Shown: positions 7,386-14,603 of the stretch, piece after piece
How the letters are laid out: every line of letters starts with the position of its first letter
How positions within the stretch are numbered: position 1 is the stretch's first letter
DNA from: a virus
DNA: 53,988 bases
IMG/VR virus record: IMGVR_UViG_3300036781_000312
Location: 1-53,988 of that record
Strand: one strand, 5' to 3'
Notes under the pieces: model-generated
Database searches by the model: none
Seen by the model: only the letters and a program-made list of their open reading frames with translations
What the model was told of the DNA's origin: nothing
Position numbers and translations under genes: made by a program

Positions 7386-8303
7386 TTAGAACGGTGCCGG
7401 TTCAGCGCTCTCCGGCACCGGGTCGTCATGCCCGCCCAGAACCTCGATCAGCCGGTAAATCACACGCAGCATTTCGGTGGTGGCGATCAGCGTGTCGCTG
7501 TCGAAGCGGTCAGCCTCTTCGATGTCCGCCGCCATCACGCCGTCCAGAAACCTGATTTTCTTGAGCTGCAGCGTGTCGGTGAGCGTGAAGGCGATGCGGC
7601 CCTCGAAGCCCATCGCCAGGCGGGTCGGCATCTTGCCGGCGGCGACGTGGGCGCGGACCTCGGCGACGTCCAGGTGGTGCTGCGTGTAGCGGACTGCCGC
7701 GCCGCTGTCATCCTTGGCCTTAAGCTCCAGGTCACGATCAACGTCGAGTTCCGAGGGAAGGCTGATGCCTGATAGCCAGGACGCCATGCCAGCCGCCGGC
7801 GACGACGCGGTGGCGATGGGCGCCGCGGTCAGGCCGGGGGCGGACTTGAATAGGCACGTCAGCACTTCCTCCGCCTTCGTGCGGCTGCCGGTGTCGATCG
7901 CCAGCAGGCGCGACGCCGGCGCCAGCCACACCAAGATGCTCTCCTGCCGGGTGAAAGCCTGCGGCAGCAACTGCATGTAGGTGTCCTCGCGGATTTCGCG
8001 CGCCTGCTTCTTTCCCGGCTTGCGGCCAGTGATCTGCTCGATGCTCGCCAGCCGCTCCTCGGCCTTGCGGCGCACCACCGCGCCCGGCAGCACGCGGACC
8101 TCGCTCTTAAAGCGCAGGATGACTTGGCCGGCGATGGCCTCCGCCAGTGCGCCGTGCTCCTCGCCGCGCGGGGGAATCCAGCCGCAGGACTTCTCCTGGG
8201 TGGGCAGGCATTCGGCGAACTGCGCGCCGGCGAGGCCCGCCACCAGGTCATCGAATTGCCATTGCGTGTCGCCCAAGCGGTACAGGATCAGGTTTTTGAA
8301 CAT
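7386..8303 (-). CDS. rdgC: Recombination-associated protein RdgC
   Basis: 305 aa, the usual length of the family. Recognised by MFKNLILYRL at the start, SCGWIPPRGEEHGALAE, the LPGAVVRRKAEERLASIE stretch with GRKPGKKQ, LLPQAFTRQESILVWLAP, and a D-x-G-S-x-TKAEEVL element. RdgC is a ring-forming DNA-binding protein that limits RecA filaments in bacteria. Phage copies occur beside recombination genes, as here with the YqaJ nuclease and annealing-protein candidate. About 80 bp of non-coding DNA with repeats precede it. No clear Shine-Dalgarno is seen before the ATG. Confidence 0.9.
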   Translation of the reverse strand: MFKNLILYRLGDTQWQFDDLVAGLAGAQFAECLPTQEKSCGWIPPRGEEHGALAEAIAGQVILRFKSEVRVLPGAVVRRKAEERLASIEQITGRKPGKKQAREIREDTYMQLLPQAFTRQESILVWLAPASRLLAIDTGSRTKAEEVLTCLFKSAPGLTAAPIATASSPAAGMASWLSGISLPSELDVDRDLELKAKDDSGAAVRYTQHHLDVAEVRAHVAAGKMPTRLAMGFEGRIAFTLTDTLQLKKIRFLDGVMAADIEEADRFDSDTLIATTEMLRVIYRLIEVLGGHDDPVPESAEPAPF

Positions 8304-8323
8304 GGCGTTTTCAGGAAAAAGGG

Positions 8324-8384
8324 TGGGACTCGGCGCTCCGGCACGCTAGATGACAGGAGGGTTTTGCCTCGGCGCTCCGTCCCA
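8324..8384. repeat. Intergenic repeat pair upstream of rdgC
   Basis: CTCGGCGCTCCG occurs at 8329-8340 and again at 8368-8379. An outer inverted pair TGGGAC (8324-8329) and GTCCCA (8379-8384) brackets them. The element fills most of the gap between the DUF1367 gene and rdgC, so it could be a leader structure or operator for rdgC. It has no CTGGAA hairpin and no obvious promoter. Function unknown. Confidence 0.4.
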
Positions 8385-8392
8385 TTGATCGG

Positions 8393-8941
8393 TCAGTGGT
8401 AGTCGGTGAACTTCAAAATCTTGTCTACGATTTCATCCAGCTCGGCGCGGCCCGCGTAGTTCGTCAGCACGCGATCGAGCAGCACCTGGGCCACGGCGTC
8501 GTAGAGGCGGTCGAACTCGTCGTCCTCCATGTTTGCGAAGGCGATGGATTTGGCGACAACCTGCATGCGCCCTTCCAGGTCCCAGTGCTGCTCGTAGTAA
8601 CCGGCCAGCTTGGTCACATCCTTGCGGAACGTGTCGAAATTCTTTTCCACCAGCATGCCCCGGTAGGTCTTGTGGACCCGCTTGGCACCCCAGTGCTCAA
8701 ACCCGAGATTGAGCAGCGCGAAAAACTTCCGATGTTTGATCGGGTCGCGCGGGAAAACGAGGGATAGGTTGAACATTTCCCCCTGTTCGGCTTTGAACAG
8801 GCGGGTGAGGAACTTGCGCCACTTCTTCGCATCGTCGTCGGTGAGCCCGCCGACGCAATCCAGCAAGGTGCGATGTAGCGCGGCGCGCTCGACCTCGGTG
8901 AGCGCGAAGGGCTCTTTGACGACAATGGAAAGATCGGCCAC
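8393..8941 (-). CDS. DUF1367 family phage protein
   Basis: 182 aa. Diagnostic parts are HRKFFALLNLGFEHW in the middle, FDTFRKDVTKLAGYYEQHWD and AKSIAFANMEDDEFDRLYDA towards the C-terminus, matching DUF1367 proteins found in the NinB/recombination neighbourhood of lambdoid phages. Function is unproven. It lies 11 bp downstream of the KTSC gene in the leftward operon with the nuclease and annealing genes, so a role in phage DNA metabolism is likely. Confidence 0.78.
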   Translation of the reverse strand: MADLSIVVKEPFALTEVERAALHRTLLDCVGGLTDDDAKKWRKFLTRLFKAEQGEMFNLSLVFPRDPIKHRKFFALLNLGFEHWGAKRVHKTYRGMLVEKNFDTFRKDVTKLAGYYEQHWDLEGRMQVVAKSIAFANMEDDEFDRLYDAVAQVLLDRVLTNYAGRAELDEIVDKILKFTDYH

Positions 8942-8952
8942 GACGCGGGTTC

Positions 8953-9228
8953 CTAGTTGATGCGGAGATAGTCGAACTTGCCCTTGATGCGTTCCTTGAG
9001 AAACGCTCCCTTCGACTCGGCGGCCATGAACTCGGTGTGCACCTCCGGCGGCACGGCGCTGTAGTGGTAGAGGCTGGCGGGCGCATTGGGGCCGCGTTCA
9101 CCCTTGTAGCCGCCTTGATAGAACGCGACCGCGAGGGTGTTGGTGGGGGAGTCGTAGCCGATTTCCTTGATCTGGTGCGACTGGACCGCGACCATGGCGA
9201 TGTTGAGCCGGGCGATTTGGGTGTCCAT
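8953..9228 (-). CDS. KTSC domain protein
   Basis: 91 aa. After a short N-terminal extension come SHQIKEIGYDSPTNTLAVAF, YHYSAVPPEVHTEFMAAES and GAFLKERIKGKFDY, the signature of the small KTSC domain (also fused to some lysyl-tRNA synthetases). It may bind nucleic acid, but the domain's role is not established. It sits between the YqaJ and DUF1367 genes with a 28-bp gap on its upstream side. Confidence 0.78.
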   Translation of the reverse strand: MDTQIARLNIAMVAVQSHQIKEIGYDSPTNTLAVAFYQGGYKGERGPNAPASLYHYSAVPPEVHTEFMAAESKGAFLKERIKGKFDYLRIN

Positions 9229-9256
9229 GCGGTTCTCCTGGGTGAACTGGTGGGGA

Positions 9257-10942
9257 TCAGGCGCTGGCGGACTGGAAGTGGCGGGAAACCGCCTCCAGAT
9301 CCATTTCCAGCAACCAGGTAATGACGCGGGCGTGGGGCACTTGGTAGGTGGTCGCCAGGGCGTGCACCATCGCCGCGTCGGTAGGCCGGGTGGCAGCGGA
9401 CGGCGCCGGGGTGGTGGCGCGCATCGGAATCACGTTGCGGGAGGCGTCGGAAGCCGCCGTGGTGGCGCTGGCGGCTGATGCCTGGGGTTCCGGGTTGGGC
9501 GCGACATGAGAGGCGGTGACGACAGCCTGCGGAGCAAGTTCGGCGCGCTGTTCGTTGGCGAGAGATGCCGCAGCCGCCGCTTGGCGCGCGCGCTCCTCTT
9601 CCTGGAGGCGCGCGGCTTCCTCGGCGCGAATGCGCTCCCGCTCCTCGTCCATGCGCTTTTGCTCCCCCGCCTCAAACTCGGAGACGCGCAGTTTGACCAG
9701 CGGCTGGAAATCATCGGCCGCTTTGAGGATGATCTGGCCGACGTCGTGGAACAGGTGGGTGTGGTGCCCGCCGTTGTCCGCCAGATAGCGGATGTTCGCC
9801 ATGATCCCGTCGCCGATGAGGGTGGCCGCTGCCTTGGCGCGCGCCAGTTCGGCGTCCGCGCCATCCTGCACGCCCTTGAGCGATTTTTTGCCCTTGATCG
9901 CCGCCTGAAAATCCGCCGCAACCGGGGGCATGTAATTGCGACCGATGCGCTGATTCAGCGCCGCGATGTGCGCCGCCAGCGCGTCCTTGCCCTTTTGTAC
10001 GGTGGCCGCGCGCAGGTTCTTTTTCTGCGCTTCGACCTGCGCATTGAGCGTAAGCCGCGTACTGCGCGCTACCTCAACAAGGTCCTCCACCGTGCGGCGC
10101 AGCGCTTCCACCGAGACGACCTGCGCCAGAGCGCGATCCAGCGCACCCTGCAGGGCTTCCTCGGAGGCTTCCATCACCTTGATGGCCTTCTCGGCGTCGG
10201 CGAAGGCCTGATCCGTGGCCGGCTTCATGTCGATGGTGGCGATGAAGGCGCGCATTTCGGTGCCGAACACGTCGATGTTCGAAACCACGGTGAGCATGCC
10301 GTTCACCTTCACATCGAGCACCGGCAGGGACTTCACCGGCGCCGCAACGGCGGGTGCCTTGGCTTCGACGTGCTGGTAATTTGCCAGGTCCCGGTCGAAC
10401 TGATCCCATGCGGCAACGAGCTGCGCGGCGCGGCCGGGGACGGCGCGGTATTCCATGTGCACGAAGCGTTCCGGCGTGCCGTTACTACAAACGAAAATCA
10501 CGCGCTCCAGCCCGCCGACCAGAATCTGGTGCTCAAGCTGCCAGTAATAGTGCGGCTCCAGTTCGCCGGCGCGCACCTGTTCGGCCAGGCGCTCGTTCCA
10601 GAGCTTGTGCTCGTAGCCGGTCCGATGCGTCATGGTCAGGCCGTCGTAGGACGCCAGCAGGCGCTCCGCATCATCGGTGGCCGTGATCGGATATAGCTCC
10701 TCCCCGATCAAGTCCTCCACCAGCGGGCGCGCGCTGGCCTCTGTGGCATGGCCGCGGTCGAACAGTGCCCGCTTGGCGGGATCGATTTCCTCGGTTTCGC
10801 CGGTGGCGCGTTCGCGCAGCAGATCGGAGCGCGATTTGTACTTACTCTCGCCCATCACCGCCGGCGCATCGGAGGCGCAGTGGTGCAGCGCACGCGCCGC
10901 CAGCCATTCAGGGGTGCCCTGGTCAACGGGTAGGATTTTCAC
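9257..10942 (-). CDS. YqaJ-type viral recombinase/exonuclease
   Basis: 561 aa. Residues 1-200 are a YqaJ-like PD-(D/E)XK nuclease: GTPEWLAARALHHCASDAPA, FDRGHATEASARPL, the metal-site region SYDGLT...YEHKLWN, and YYWQLEHQILVGG. Residues ~270-470 are helical with Lys/Arg/Glu-rich coiled coil (RMDEERERIRAEEAARLQEE), and the C-terminus is low-complexity Ala/Thr/Pro before a final helical block. The nuclease would resect ends for single-strand annealing recombination with the product of the overlapping upstream gene (ATGA, 10939-10942). The long C-terminal extension is larger than the minimal YqaJ domain. Confidence 0.85.
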   Translation of the reverse strand: MKILPVDQGTPEWLAARALHHCASDAPAVMGESKYKSRSDLLRERATGETEEIDPAKRALFDRGHATEASARPLVEDLIGEELYPITATDDAERLLASYDGLTMTHRTGYEHKLWNERLAEQVRAGELEPHYYWQLEHQILVGGLERVIFVCSNGTPERFVHMEYRAVPGRAAQLVAAWDQFDRDLANYQHVEAKAPAVAAPVKSLPVLDVKVNGMLTVVSNIDVFGTEMRAFIATIDMKPATDQAFADAEKAIKVMEASEEALQGALDRALAQVVSVEALRRTVEDLVEVARSTRLTLNAQVEAQKKNLRAATVQKGKDALAAHIAALNQRIGRNYMPPVAADFQAAIKGKKSLKGVQDGADAELARAKAAATLIGDGIMANIRYLADNGGHHTHLFHDVGQIILKAADDFQPLVKLRVSEFEAGEQKRMDEERERIRAEEAARLQEEERARQAAAAASLANEQRAELAPQAVVTASHVAPNPEPQASAASATTAASDASRNVIPMRATTPAPSAATRPTDAAMVHALATTYQVPHARVITWLLEMDLEAVSRHFQSASA

Positions 10943-12135
10943 TTGCCACCTCCGACGGGATCATTGATAAAGGCGATCGCCTGCTCGACCTGCTCGGCAG
11001 TGATCGTGTCCAGGGACTTCACGCCCAGGTGCTTGCAGATTTCAGCCTCGGTGATCGCCGCGCGTTTGGCTTTCGCGCGCAGGCCTTCGAGAATGGAGGC
11101 GCCGACCTTGGTGCCGTCACCACCCTGCCCTTGCTGGTCGCCGCCAAGCGCCGGCGGCTCGGCGGGTGCGTTCAGCGCCGCCAGTTGCTCGGCAGAGAGC
11201 GTGCCTTTGCTGGCGACCATCGCGGCGATGTCGTCCGCCGTCTTCTGGCCGCTGTGGATCATGGCGCGCCAGTTTTCGACGTTCTTCTTGAACATCGCCT
11301 CCGGGTACGCGGGCTTTTCCTTCGCCGTCGGCGCGCCGCTGCCCTGCCCGCCGGTGTTGGTCGGCTCGAATTCGAACCACTCCGTCGGCGTGCTCATGTC
11401 ATCGCGGAGGCTGGCGTAAATCTTCCGCAGGTTGACGACCTGTGCCGGCTGGATCGCATCAATGCGACGTTGGATGCGCTTCTCGATCATTTCTTTCGTG
11501 ACCTCGAACTCCGCGAAGGCATCCACCAACTTTTTCATCGCCTCTGGCGAGGTGTCGGCCTTGGCGCGCAGTGTCAGTTCGCATTGCGCCCGCGCCGCCT
11601 CAACGACATCACCGGGCAGTACAGTCAGCAGCACGGCGCGTTTGCGGCGCTGCCCCATGTTGGCGGTGAGTTCGTAGATGTCGCGCTCGTCAGTGAGGGC
11701 GTAGCCGCCCTTCTTCGTGTCGCGCCAGTGCCGAATTTGGAATTGGCGTTCGTCATAAAAACCTGTCTCCAGGTCCCAGGCGTAAGCGACGCATTCGCTA
11801 TAGCCGTTGGCGCGGCTTACTTCCTTAATGCCGGAGGCGATGTTTCCCCAGTCGCGAGCGATGGACTCGGCCAATTTGATCGAGGGACCGGATACATCAC
11901 TGCCGCCGCGCGCATATTGGTAGATGGCGACCTCTGCCAGCGTCGGGCGCATGCAGGCCTGCATGATTTTGTCCATCGCACGCTTCTCGTCGCGGGGATT
12001 GGCACGCGCGATCATCATGCGAGCTTGAATCTCCGCGATGGCGCGCTGCTGCTCGATAGCGACCAGGGCGCCGACAGGCTGCAATACGCTGGCTTGCTGG
12101 CCCGCAAACGGCGATTCGATAACCTCGGTGGTCAT
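10939..12135 (-). CDS. Putative recombination (single-strand annealing) protein
   Basis: 398 aa, starting MTTEVIESPFAGQQ. The conserved core ARMMIARANPRDEKRAMDKI, GPSIKLAESIARDWGNI, CVAYAWDLETGFYDERQFQI and a Thr/Arg-rich segment ending PGDVVEAAR is of a type found next to YqaJ/RecB-like nucleases in many siphophages and myophages. By position it should be the annealing partner, but I do not see a clear RecT, Erf or Bet signature, so this is inference. The C-terminal third is low complexity (TGGQGSGAPTAKEKPAYPEA) followed by a small helical domain. Confidence 0.6.
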   Translation of the reverse strand: MTTEVIESPFAGQQASVLQPVGALVAIEQQRAIAEIQARMMIARANPRDEKRAMDKIMQACMRPTLAEVAIYQYARGGSDVSGPSIKLAESIARDWGNIASGIKEVSRANGYSECVAYAWDLETGFYDERQFQIRHWRDTKKGGYALTDERDIYELTANMGQRRKRAVLLTVLPGDVVEAARAQCELTLRAKADTSPEAMKKLVDAFAEFEVTKEMIEKRIQRRIDAIQPAQVVNLRKIYASLRDDMSTPTEWFEFEPTNTGGQGSGAPTAKEKPAYPEAMFKKNVENWRAMIHSGQKTADDIAAMVASKGTLSAEQLAALNAPAEPPALGGDQQGQGGDGTKVGASILEGLRAKAKRAAITEAEICKHLGVKSLDTITAEQVEQAIAFINDPVGGGK

Positions 12136-12644
12136 GCTGCTTTCCTTCCAAGTTGGTGCATGGCGATCACCGCGTCGGTGTGCATGCTGATTTTTTCCGG
12201 CAGGCTCAAGTTGCCGGCCTGCAAATTGCAGGCGCTATGCGCCAGGGCCAGATTGGTAATATGTGAGGGGCCGCCGTGAGTGGCCGACAGCAAGTGCTCC
12301 ACGGTCATGTCGTCACCGAGCGGGAAGAGGCAGTAAAAACAGTCGCAGCCATCGCGCTCGAGAAGCGTGCGAACGGTCACGTCCTTGACATGCTTCCGCG
12401 TCGCTGCCTTCGTGACGCGATAGGGATTGCCCCGCGAGTAACAATTCCACGCTGGTGCGGCGTCGCCGGTGAAAGTCAGGTTTCCGCCCTTGTCGCGGTA
12501 GACAATGCTGGTGCCGCGGTCGCCGCGAAAACGGAGCATTTCCCATTCGTTCGTCGGCGCCAGCATTTCGCCGCCAGCTTCCGACAGCCATGCCGAAAAC
12601 TTCGGCAACTTCTTCTTGAAGGTTGCAAGGGTCGGCGTGCTCAT
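12132..12644 (-). CDS. HNH endonuclease
   Basis: 170 aa. The C-terminal half holds the HNH fold: RDGCDCFYC as the zinc-knuckle start, MTVEHLLSATHGGPSHI containing the catalytic His in EH, NLALAHSACN with the Asn and final His, and a second Cys. The N-terminus is unassigned. It lies in the early leftward operon rather than beside terminase, so it is more likely a recombination or homing-type nuclease than a packaging partner. It overlaps neighbours by 4 bp on both sides. Confidence 0.82.
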   Translation of the reverse strand: MSTPTLATFKKKLPKFSAWLSEAGGEMLAPTNEWEMLRFRGDRGTSIVYRDKGGNLTFTGDAAPAWNCYSRGNPYRVTKAATRKHVKDVTVRTLLERDGCDCFYCLFPLGDDMTVEHLLSATHGGPSHITNLALAHSACNLQAGNLSLPEKISMHTDAVIAMHQLGRKAA

Positions 12645-12898
12645 CGCTTGCCCCCTTCGATCGCACGCAGCGCCGGCCGGGCGCGGCCGTAGTTGTGATA
12701 AATGACTTTCCCGGCAGCCTTACGCGCCAGCACCGGCTCACTCAGCAGCAGGCGAGCACGCTGCAAGTCCGCCGCCCGGCGGGTGGCGCGCACCAAGCGC
12801 TGCTCGCTCGTCTGGTGCACGGACATGAGGAACAGAACATCCTCGTCGGCGATGCAGCAGCGGGCGCGCAGGATCAGGTCTTTCAGGGCGCGGATCAT
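12641..12898 (-). CDS. Hypothetical protein, 85 aa
   Basis: A strongly basic, helical protein (EQRLVRATRRAADLQRARLL) ending RPALRAIEGGKR, with a possible Cys-Cys pair (ARCCIADED). The charge suggests nucleic-acid contact, but no family is recognised. It overlaps both neighbours by four bases in the leftward operon. Confidence 0.6.
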   Translation of the reverse strand: MIRALKDLILRARCCIADEDVLFLMSVHQTSEQRLVRATRRAADLQRARLLLSEPVLARKAAGKVIYHNYGRARPALRAIEGGKR

Positions 12899-13182
12899 GC
12901 TGCTGCCCTCCCCGCCACCGCACGCATGCGCTGATTCGGGCGGATGTACTTGAGGTAGTAGCCGAGGACGGCGCGCGCCGCGATGGCGTTCTGTTCACGC
13001 AGCAGCGCGGCGTGGACAATGCCGTTGTCGGCCAGCCGGTCCTTGCGCTCTTGGACGCGCGGGCGGGCTTCGGCGGCGATGGCCTGGGCGCGCGCCAGCT
13101 TGGCGTCGCGGTCGTTATGCGGGCAGCCGTCGAGGTAGAAACAGGGCTCGTCCGGGGCGCGGTTGCATGCGTCGCAAGTCAT
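12895..13182 (-). CDS. Hypothetical protein with N-terminal Cys cluster, 95 aa
   Basis: Starts MTCDACNRAPDEPCFYLDGC, giving a CxxC...C...C cluster plus His (PHND) that could bind zinc. The rest is an alanine/arginine-rich helix (LARAQAIAAEARPRVQERK) and a short C-terminal segment. It overlaps the small membrane gene upstream (ATGA, 13179-13182). No family is recognised. Confidence 0.62.
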   Translation of the reverse strand: MTCDACNRAPDEPCFYLDGCPHNDRDAKLARAQAIAAEARPRVQERKDRLADNGIVHAALLREQNAIAARAVLGYYLKYIRPNQRMRAVAGRAAA

Positions 13183-13295
13183 ACGCAGCCCCCGCAGGTA
13201 ACAAAGGCGATGGCGATCACCGCGCCACAGCAGGCGCCGATGAGCAGCGTCAGCACCATTTGCGTGGTGGTGTAGGAGATTTCGCGGGATTCCAC
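13179..13295 (-). CDS. Single-span membrane microprotein, 38 aa
   Basis: Begins at a GTG (VESREISYTTTQ) preceded by GGGGGA with six bases of spacing, and consists mostly of one hydrophobic helix (LTLLIGACCGAVIAIAFV) ending TCGGCV. Its stop overlaps the ATG of the next gene, which supports its being translated. It was easily missed because of its size and GTG start. The role is unknown; early phage membrane microproteins often interfere with host functions or superinfection. Confidence 0.6.
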   Translation of the reverse strand: MESREISYTTTQMVLTLLIGACCGAVIAIAFVTCGGCV

Positions 13296-13297
13296 GA

Positions 13298-13438
13298 TCA
13301 ATCCCCCACGCGACGGTAGAAGTAACGGCAGGCGCCGTACTCCGTGTCCAGGCGATCGCGCTTGCGAATCGCCGAATTGAGCGAGGCGGAGGCCTTGCCC
13401 ACCGGCGCGCCGGTGCGGGTGTCGAAGACCTGAAACAT
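13298..13438 (-). CDS. Hypothetical protein, 46 aa
   Basis: Reads MFQVFDTRTGAPVGKAS then a basic helix LNSAIRKRDRLDTEYGACRY. The ATG at 13438 is two bases after the TGA of the first operon gene, and the stop is two bases before the GTG of the membrane microprotein. This tiling plus an amphipathic, gene-like composition supports it. The pattern resembles small phage proteins annotated only as hypothetical. Confidence 0.6.
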   Translation of the reverse strand: MFQVFDTRTGAPVGKASASLNSAIRKRDRLDTEYGACRYFYRRVGD

Positions 13439-13440
13439 GC

Positions 13441-13743
13441 TCAGTCCCCCGTCCAGTTGCGCCCGCTGCGCGCGCCGTCGATCGGCTTGGCGATCTGCGC
13501 CATGTCGATGCGGATTTCGGGGATACCGGCGTAGGCCAGCGCGCAGTGAGCGGCATTCGCGCGCATCAATTCGTCATAGCAACGGGTGATGGCTTCGCGC
13601 CAGGCTTGCAGGGAACCGAACGCAACCTCGCCCTGCTTCGGGGTGAGGCTGCGCATGGTGATGTAGGCGCTGCTGGCGTCGAGGGCCGCGATATGGGCCT
13701 CGTCGATCGCTTCCTGCCGGGTGTCGGTGGTGGCGGTGTTCAC
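13441..13743 (-). CDS. First gene of the PL operon, hypothetical, 100 aa
   Basis: GTG start (MNTATTDTRQEAIDEAH) with GACAGGAGG seven bases upstream. The protein is mixed alpha with AYITMRSLTPKQGEVAFGSL and AITRCYDELMRANAAHCALA. It is the promoter-proximal gene of the leftward early operon, about 88 nt downstream of the predicted PL start, behind leader hairpin B. Its position makes it the first leftward product after induction, a slot held by N-like regulators or host-takeover proteins in other phages, but I recognise no such homology. Confidence 0.65.
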   Translation of the reverse strand: MNTATTDTRQEAIDEAHIAALDASSAYITMRSLTPKQGEVAFGSLQAWREAITRCYDELMRANAAHCALAYAGIPEIRIDMAQIAKPIDGARSGRNWTGD

Positions 13744-13768
13744 GGTACTACCTCCTGTCTCTGCCTTT

Positions 13769-13782
13769 GGTGTTCCAGCACC
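13769..13782 (-). promoter_or_regulatory. Leader hairpin B, GGTG-CTGGAA-CACC
   Basis: On the minus strand a 4-bp stem (extendable by neighbouring G/C bases) encloses CTGGAA and is followed after nine bases by GACAGGAGG. It lies in the 5' leader of the PL transcript, and is the copy with a clearly visible promoter upstream (13838-13865). Confidence 0.62.
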
Positions 13783-13837
13783 GCAGGCTTCGGTTTGGTT
13801 TTCATCTATCGGCGGCTAGCGACCACCGATGAATTGA

Positions 13838-13865
13838 ATTATACGCTTTCGTATTTTTGTGTCAA
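13838..13865 (-). promoter_or_regulatory. PL, leftward early promoter
   Basis: On the minus strand a perfect TTGACA (13860-13865) and a perfect TATAAT (13838-13843) are separated by 16 bp. Two repressor operators overlap it. Transcription would start near 13831 and run through the recombination/integration operon. The mirror-image promoter PR at 15372 shares both hexamers and the spacer operator. Confidence 0.82.
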
Positions 13866-13878
13866 TACGTTTTCGCAT
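13841..13878. promoter_or_regulatory. OL operators (two 14-mers)
   Basis: ATACGCTTTCGTAT (13841-13854) lies in the -10/spacer region, and ATACGTTTTCGCAT (13865-13878, one mismatch to dyad) covers the -35 edge. Start-to-start spacing is 24 bp, identical to the pair at PR. The half-site is ATACG/CGTAT. They are the expected targets of the CI-like repressor encoded at 14604-15320. Confidence 0.75.
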
Positions 13879-13920
13879 TTATTTTTGCCAAATGGAGTTC
13901 CATACAGTAAATTCCACTGT

Positions 13921-14148
13921 ATGGATATGAGAAATTCGCTTGATTGGGTGGGGTGTGCGGCGGGAATCGCCGGCGCCGGCCTATTGGCGGCGAATCAGCC
14001 CTTTTCGGGCTGGGGGTTCGTGCTTTTTCTGATCAGCAATGCATGCTGGTATGTGCACGGCCGCCGCCAAGGGGTGGCGGCGATGAGCGTGATGCAGGCC
14101 GGTTTTACCGTGACCAGCCTGTGCGGGATATGGCGCTGGCTGGCGTAG
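13921..14148 (+). CDS. Small two-span membrane protein in the immunity region
   Basis: 75 aa starting MDMRNSLDWVGCAAG, with hydrophobic helices AAGIAGAGLLAANQ and FSGWGFVLFLISNACW and a third weaker one (VMQAGFTVTSLCGIWRW). The arrangement resembles small PnuC-like half-proteins seen in prophages. It is transcribed rightward between PL and the repressor and converges on the lipoprotein gene five bases away. Its position inside the immunity region suggests expression in the lysogen and possibly lysogenic conversion. No Shine-Dalgarno is obvious. Confidence 0.65.
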   Translation: MDMRNSLDWVGCAAGIAGAGLLAANQPFSGWGFVLFLISNACWYVHGRRQGVAAMSVMQAGFTVTSLCGIWRWLA

Positions 14149-14153
14149 GCCAG

Positions 14154-14591
14154 CTATTTTTTGTGCAGTAGGTTCGTGATCAGCGGGAACAGGAATGTCG
14201 TCTGGAGGTTAAAGACGTCGCCCTGCTCACCCGGATTGACCTGATAGACGAACGACGATTCCGAATGCAGCGGCGCGCTCTTCCCCGGCTGCGCGTCGAG
14301 ATACACGCGCGCGCCGCATGTCAGCGATTTTGTGCCGTAATCCGAACTCTCTGCATGCCAGAACTTGATGTCGATTTTCAGTAGCTGGTCGATGCGCGCC
14401 CTGCGCTGGTCCGCTGTTTCGTTCTCTTTCCAGGCGCCTTCAGTGTTCAGCAACTGCTCGTAGATCGCGTCCTTGAGCAACTTGGTAACGCCGGTTTTCA
14501 CCTCTGGCTCCCAGCAGCGCTCCGCCTTCGGCGCGCAGCCTTGGAGCAATGCCAGGCCAAGCACGCACGCTGATATTTTTATTGCTTTCAC
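14154..14591 (-). CDS. Lipoprotein, repressor-linked
   Basis: 145 aa with a lipoprotein signal peptide: MKAIKISACVLGLALLQGC, Cys at 19 in the lipobox LQGC. The mature part contains CGARVYLDAQPGKSAPLHSE and a C-terminal strand-rich region. It starts 12 bp downstream of the repressor stop on the same strand, so it is probably co-transcribed with the repressor and made in the lysogen. An outer-membrane lipoprotein expressed from a prophage could alter phage adsorption or host surface properties; this is inference. Confidence 0.75.
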   Translation of the reverse strand: MKAIKISACVLGLALLQGCAPKAERCWEPEVKTGVTKLLKDAIYEQLLNTEGAWKENETADQRRARIDQLLKIDIKFWHAESSDYGTKSLTCGARVYLDAQPGKSAPLHSESSFVYQVNPGEQGDVFNLQTTFLFPLITNLLHKK

Positions 14592-14603
14592 GTCGCCACC
14601 TTT

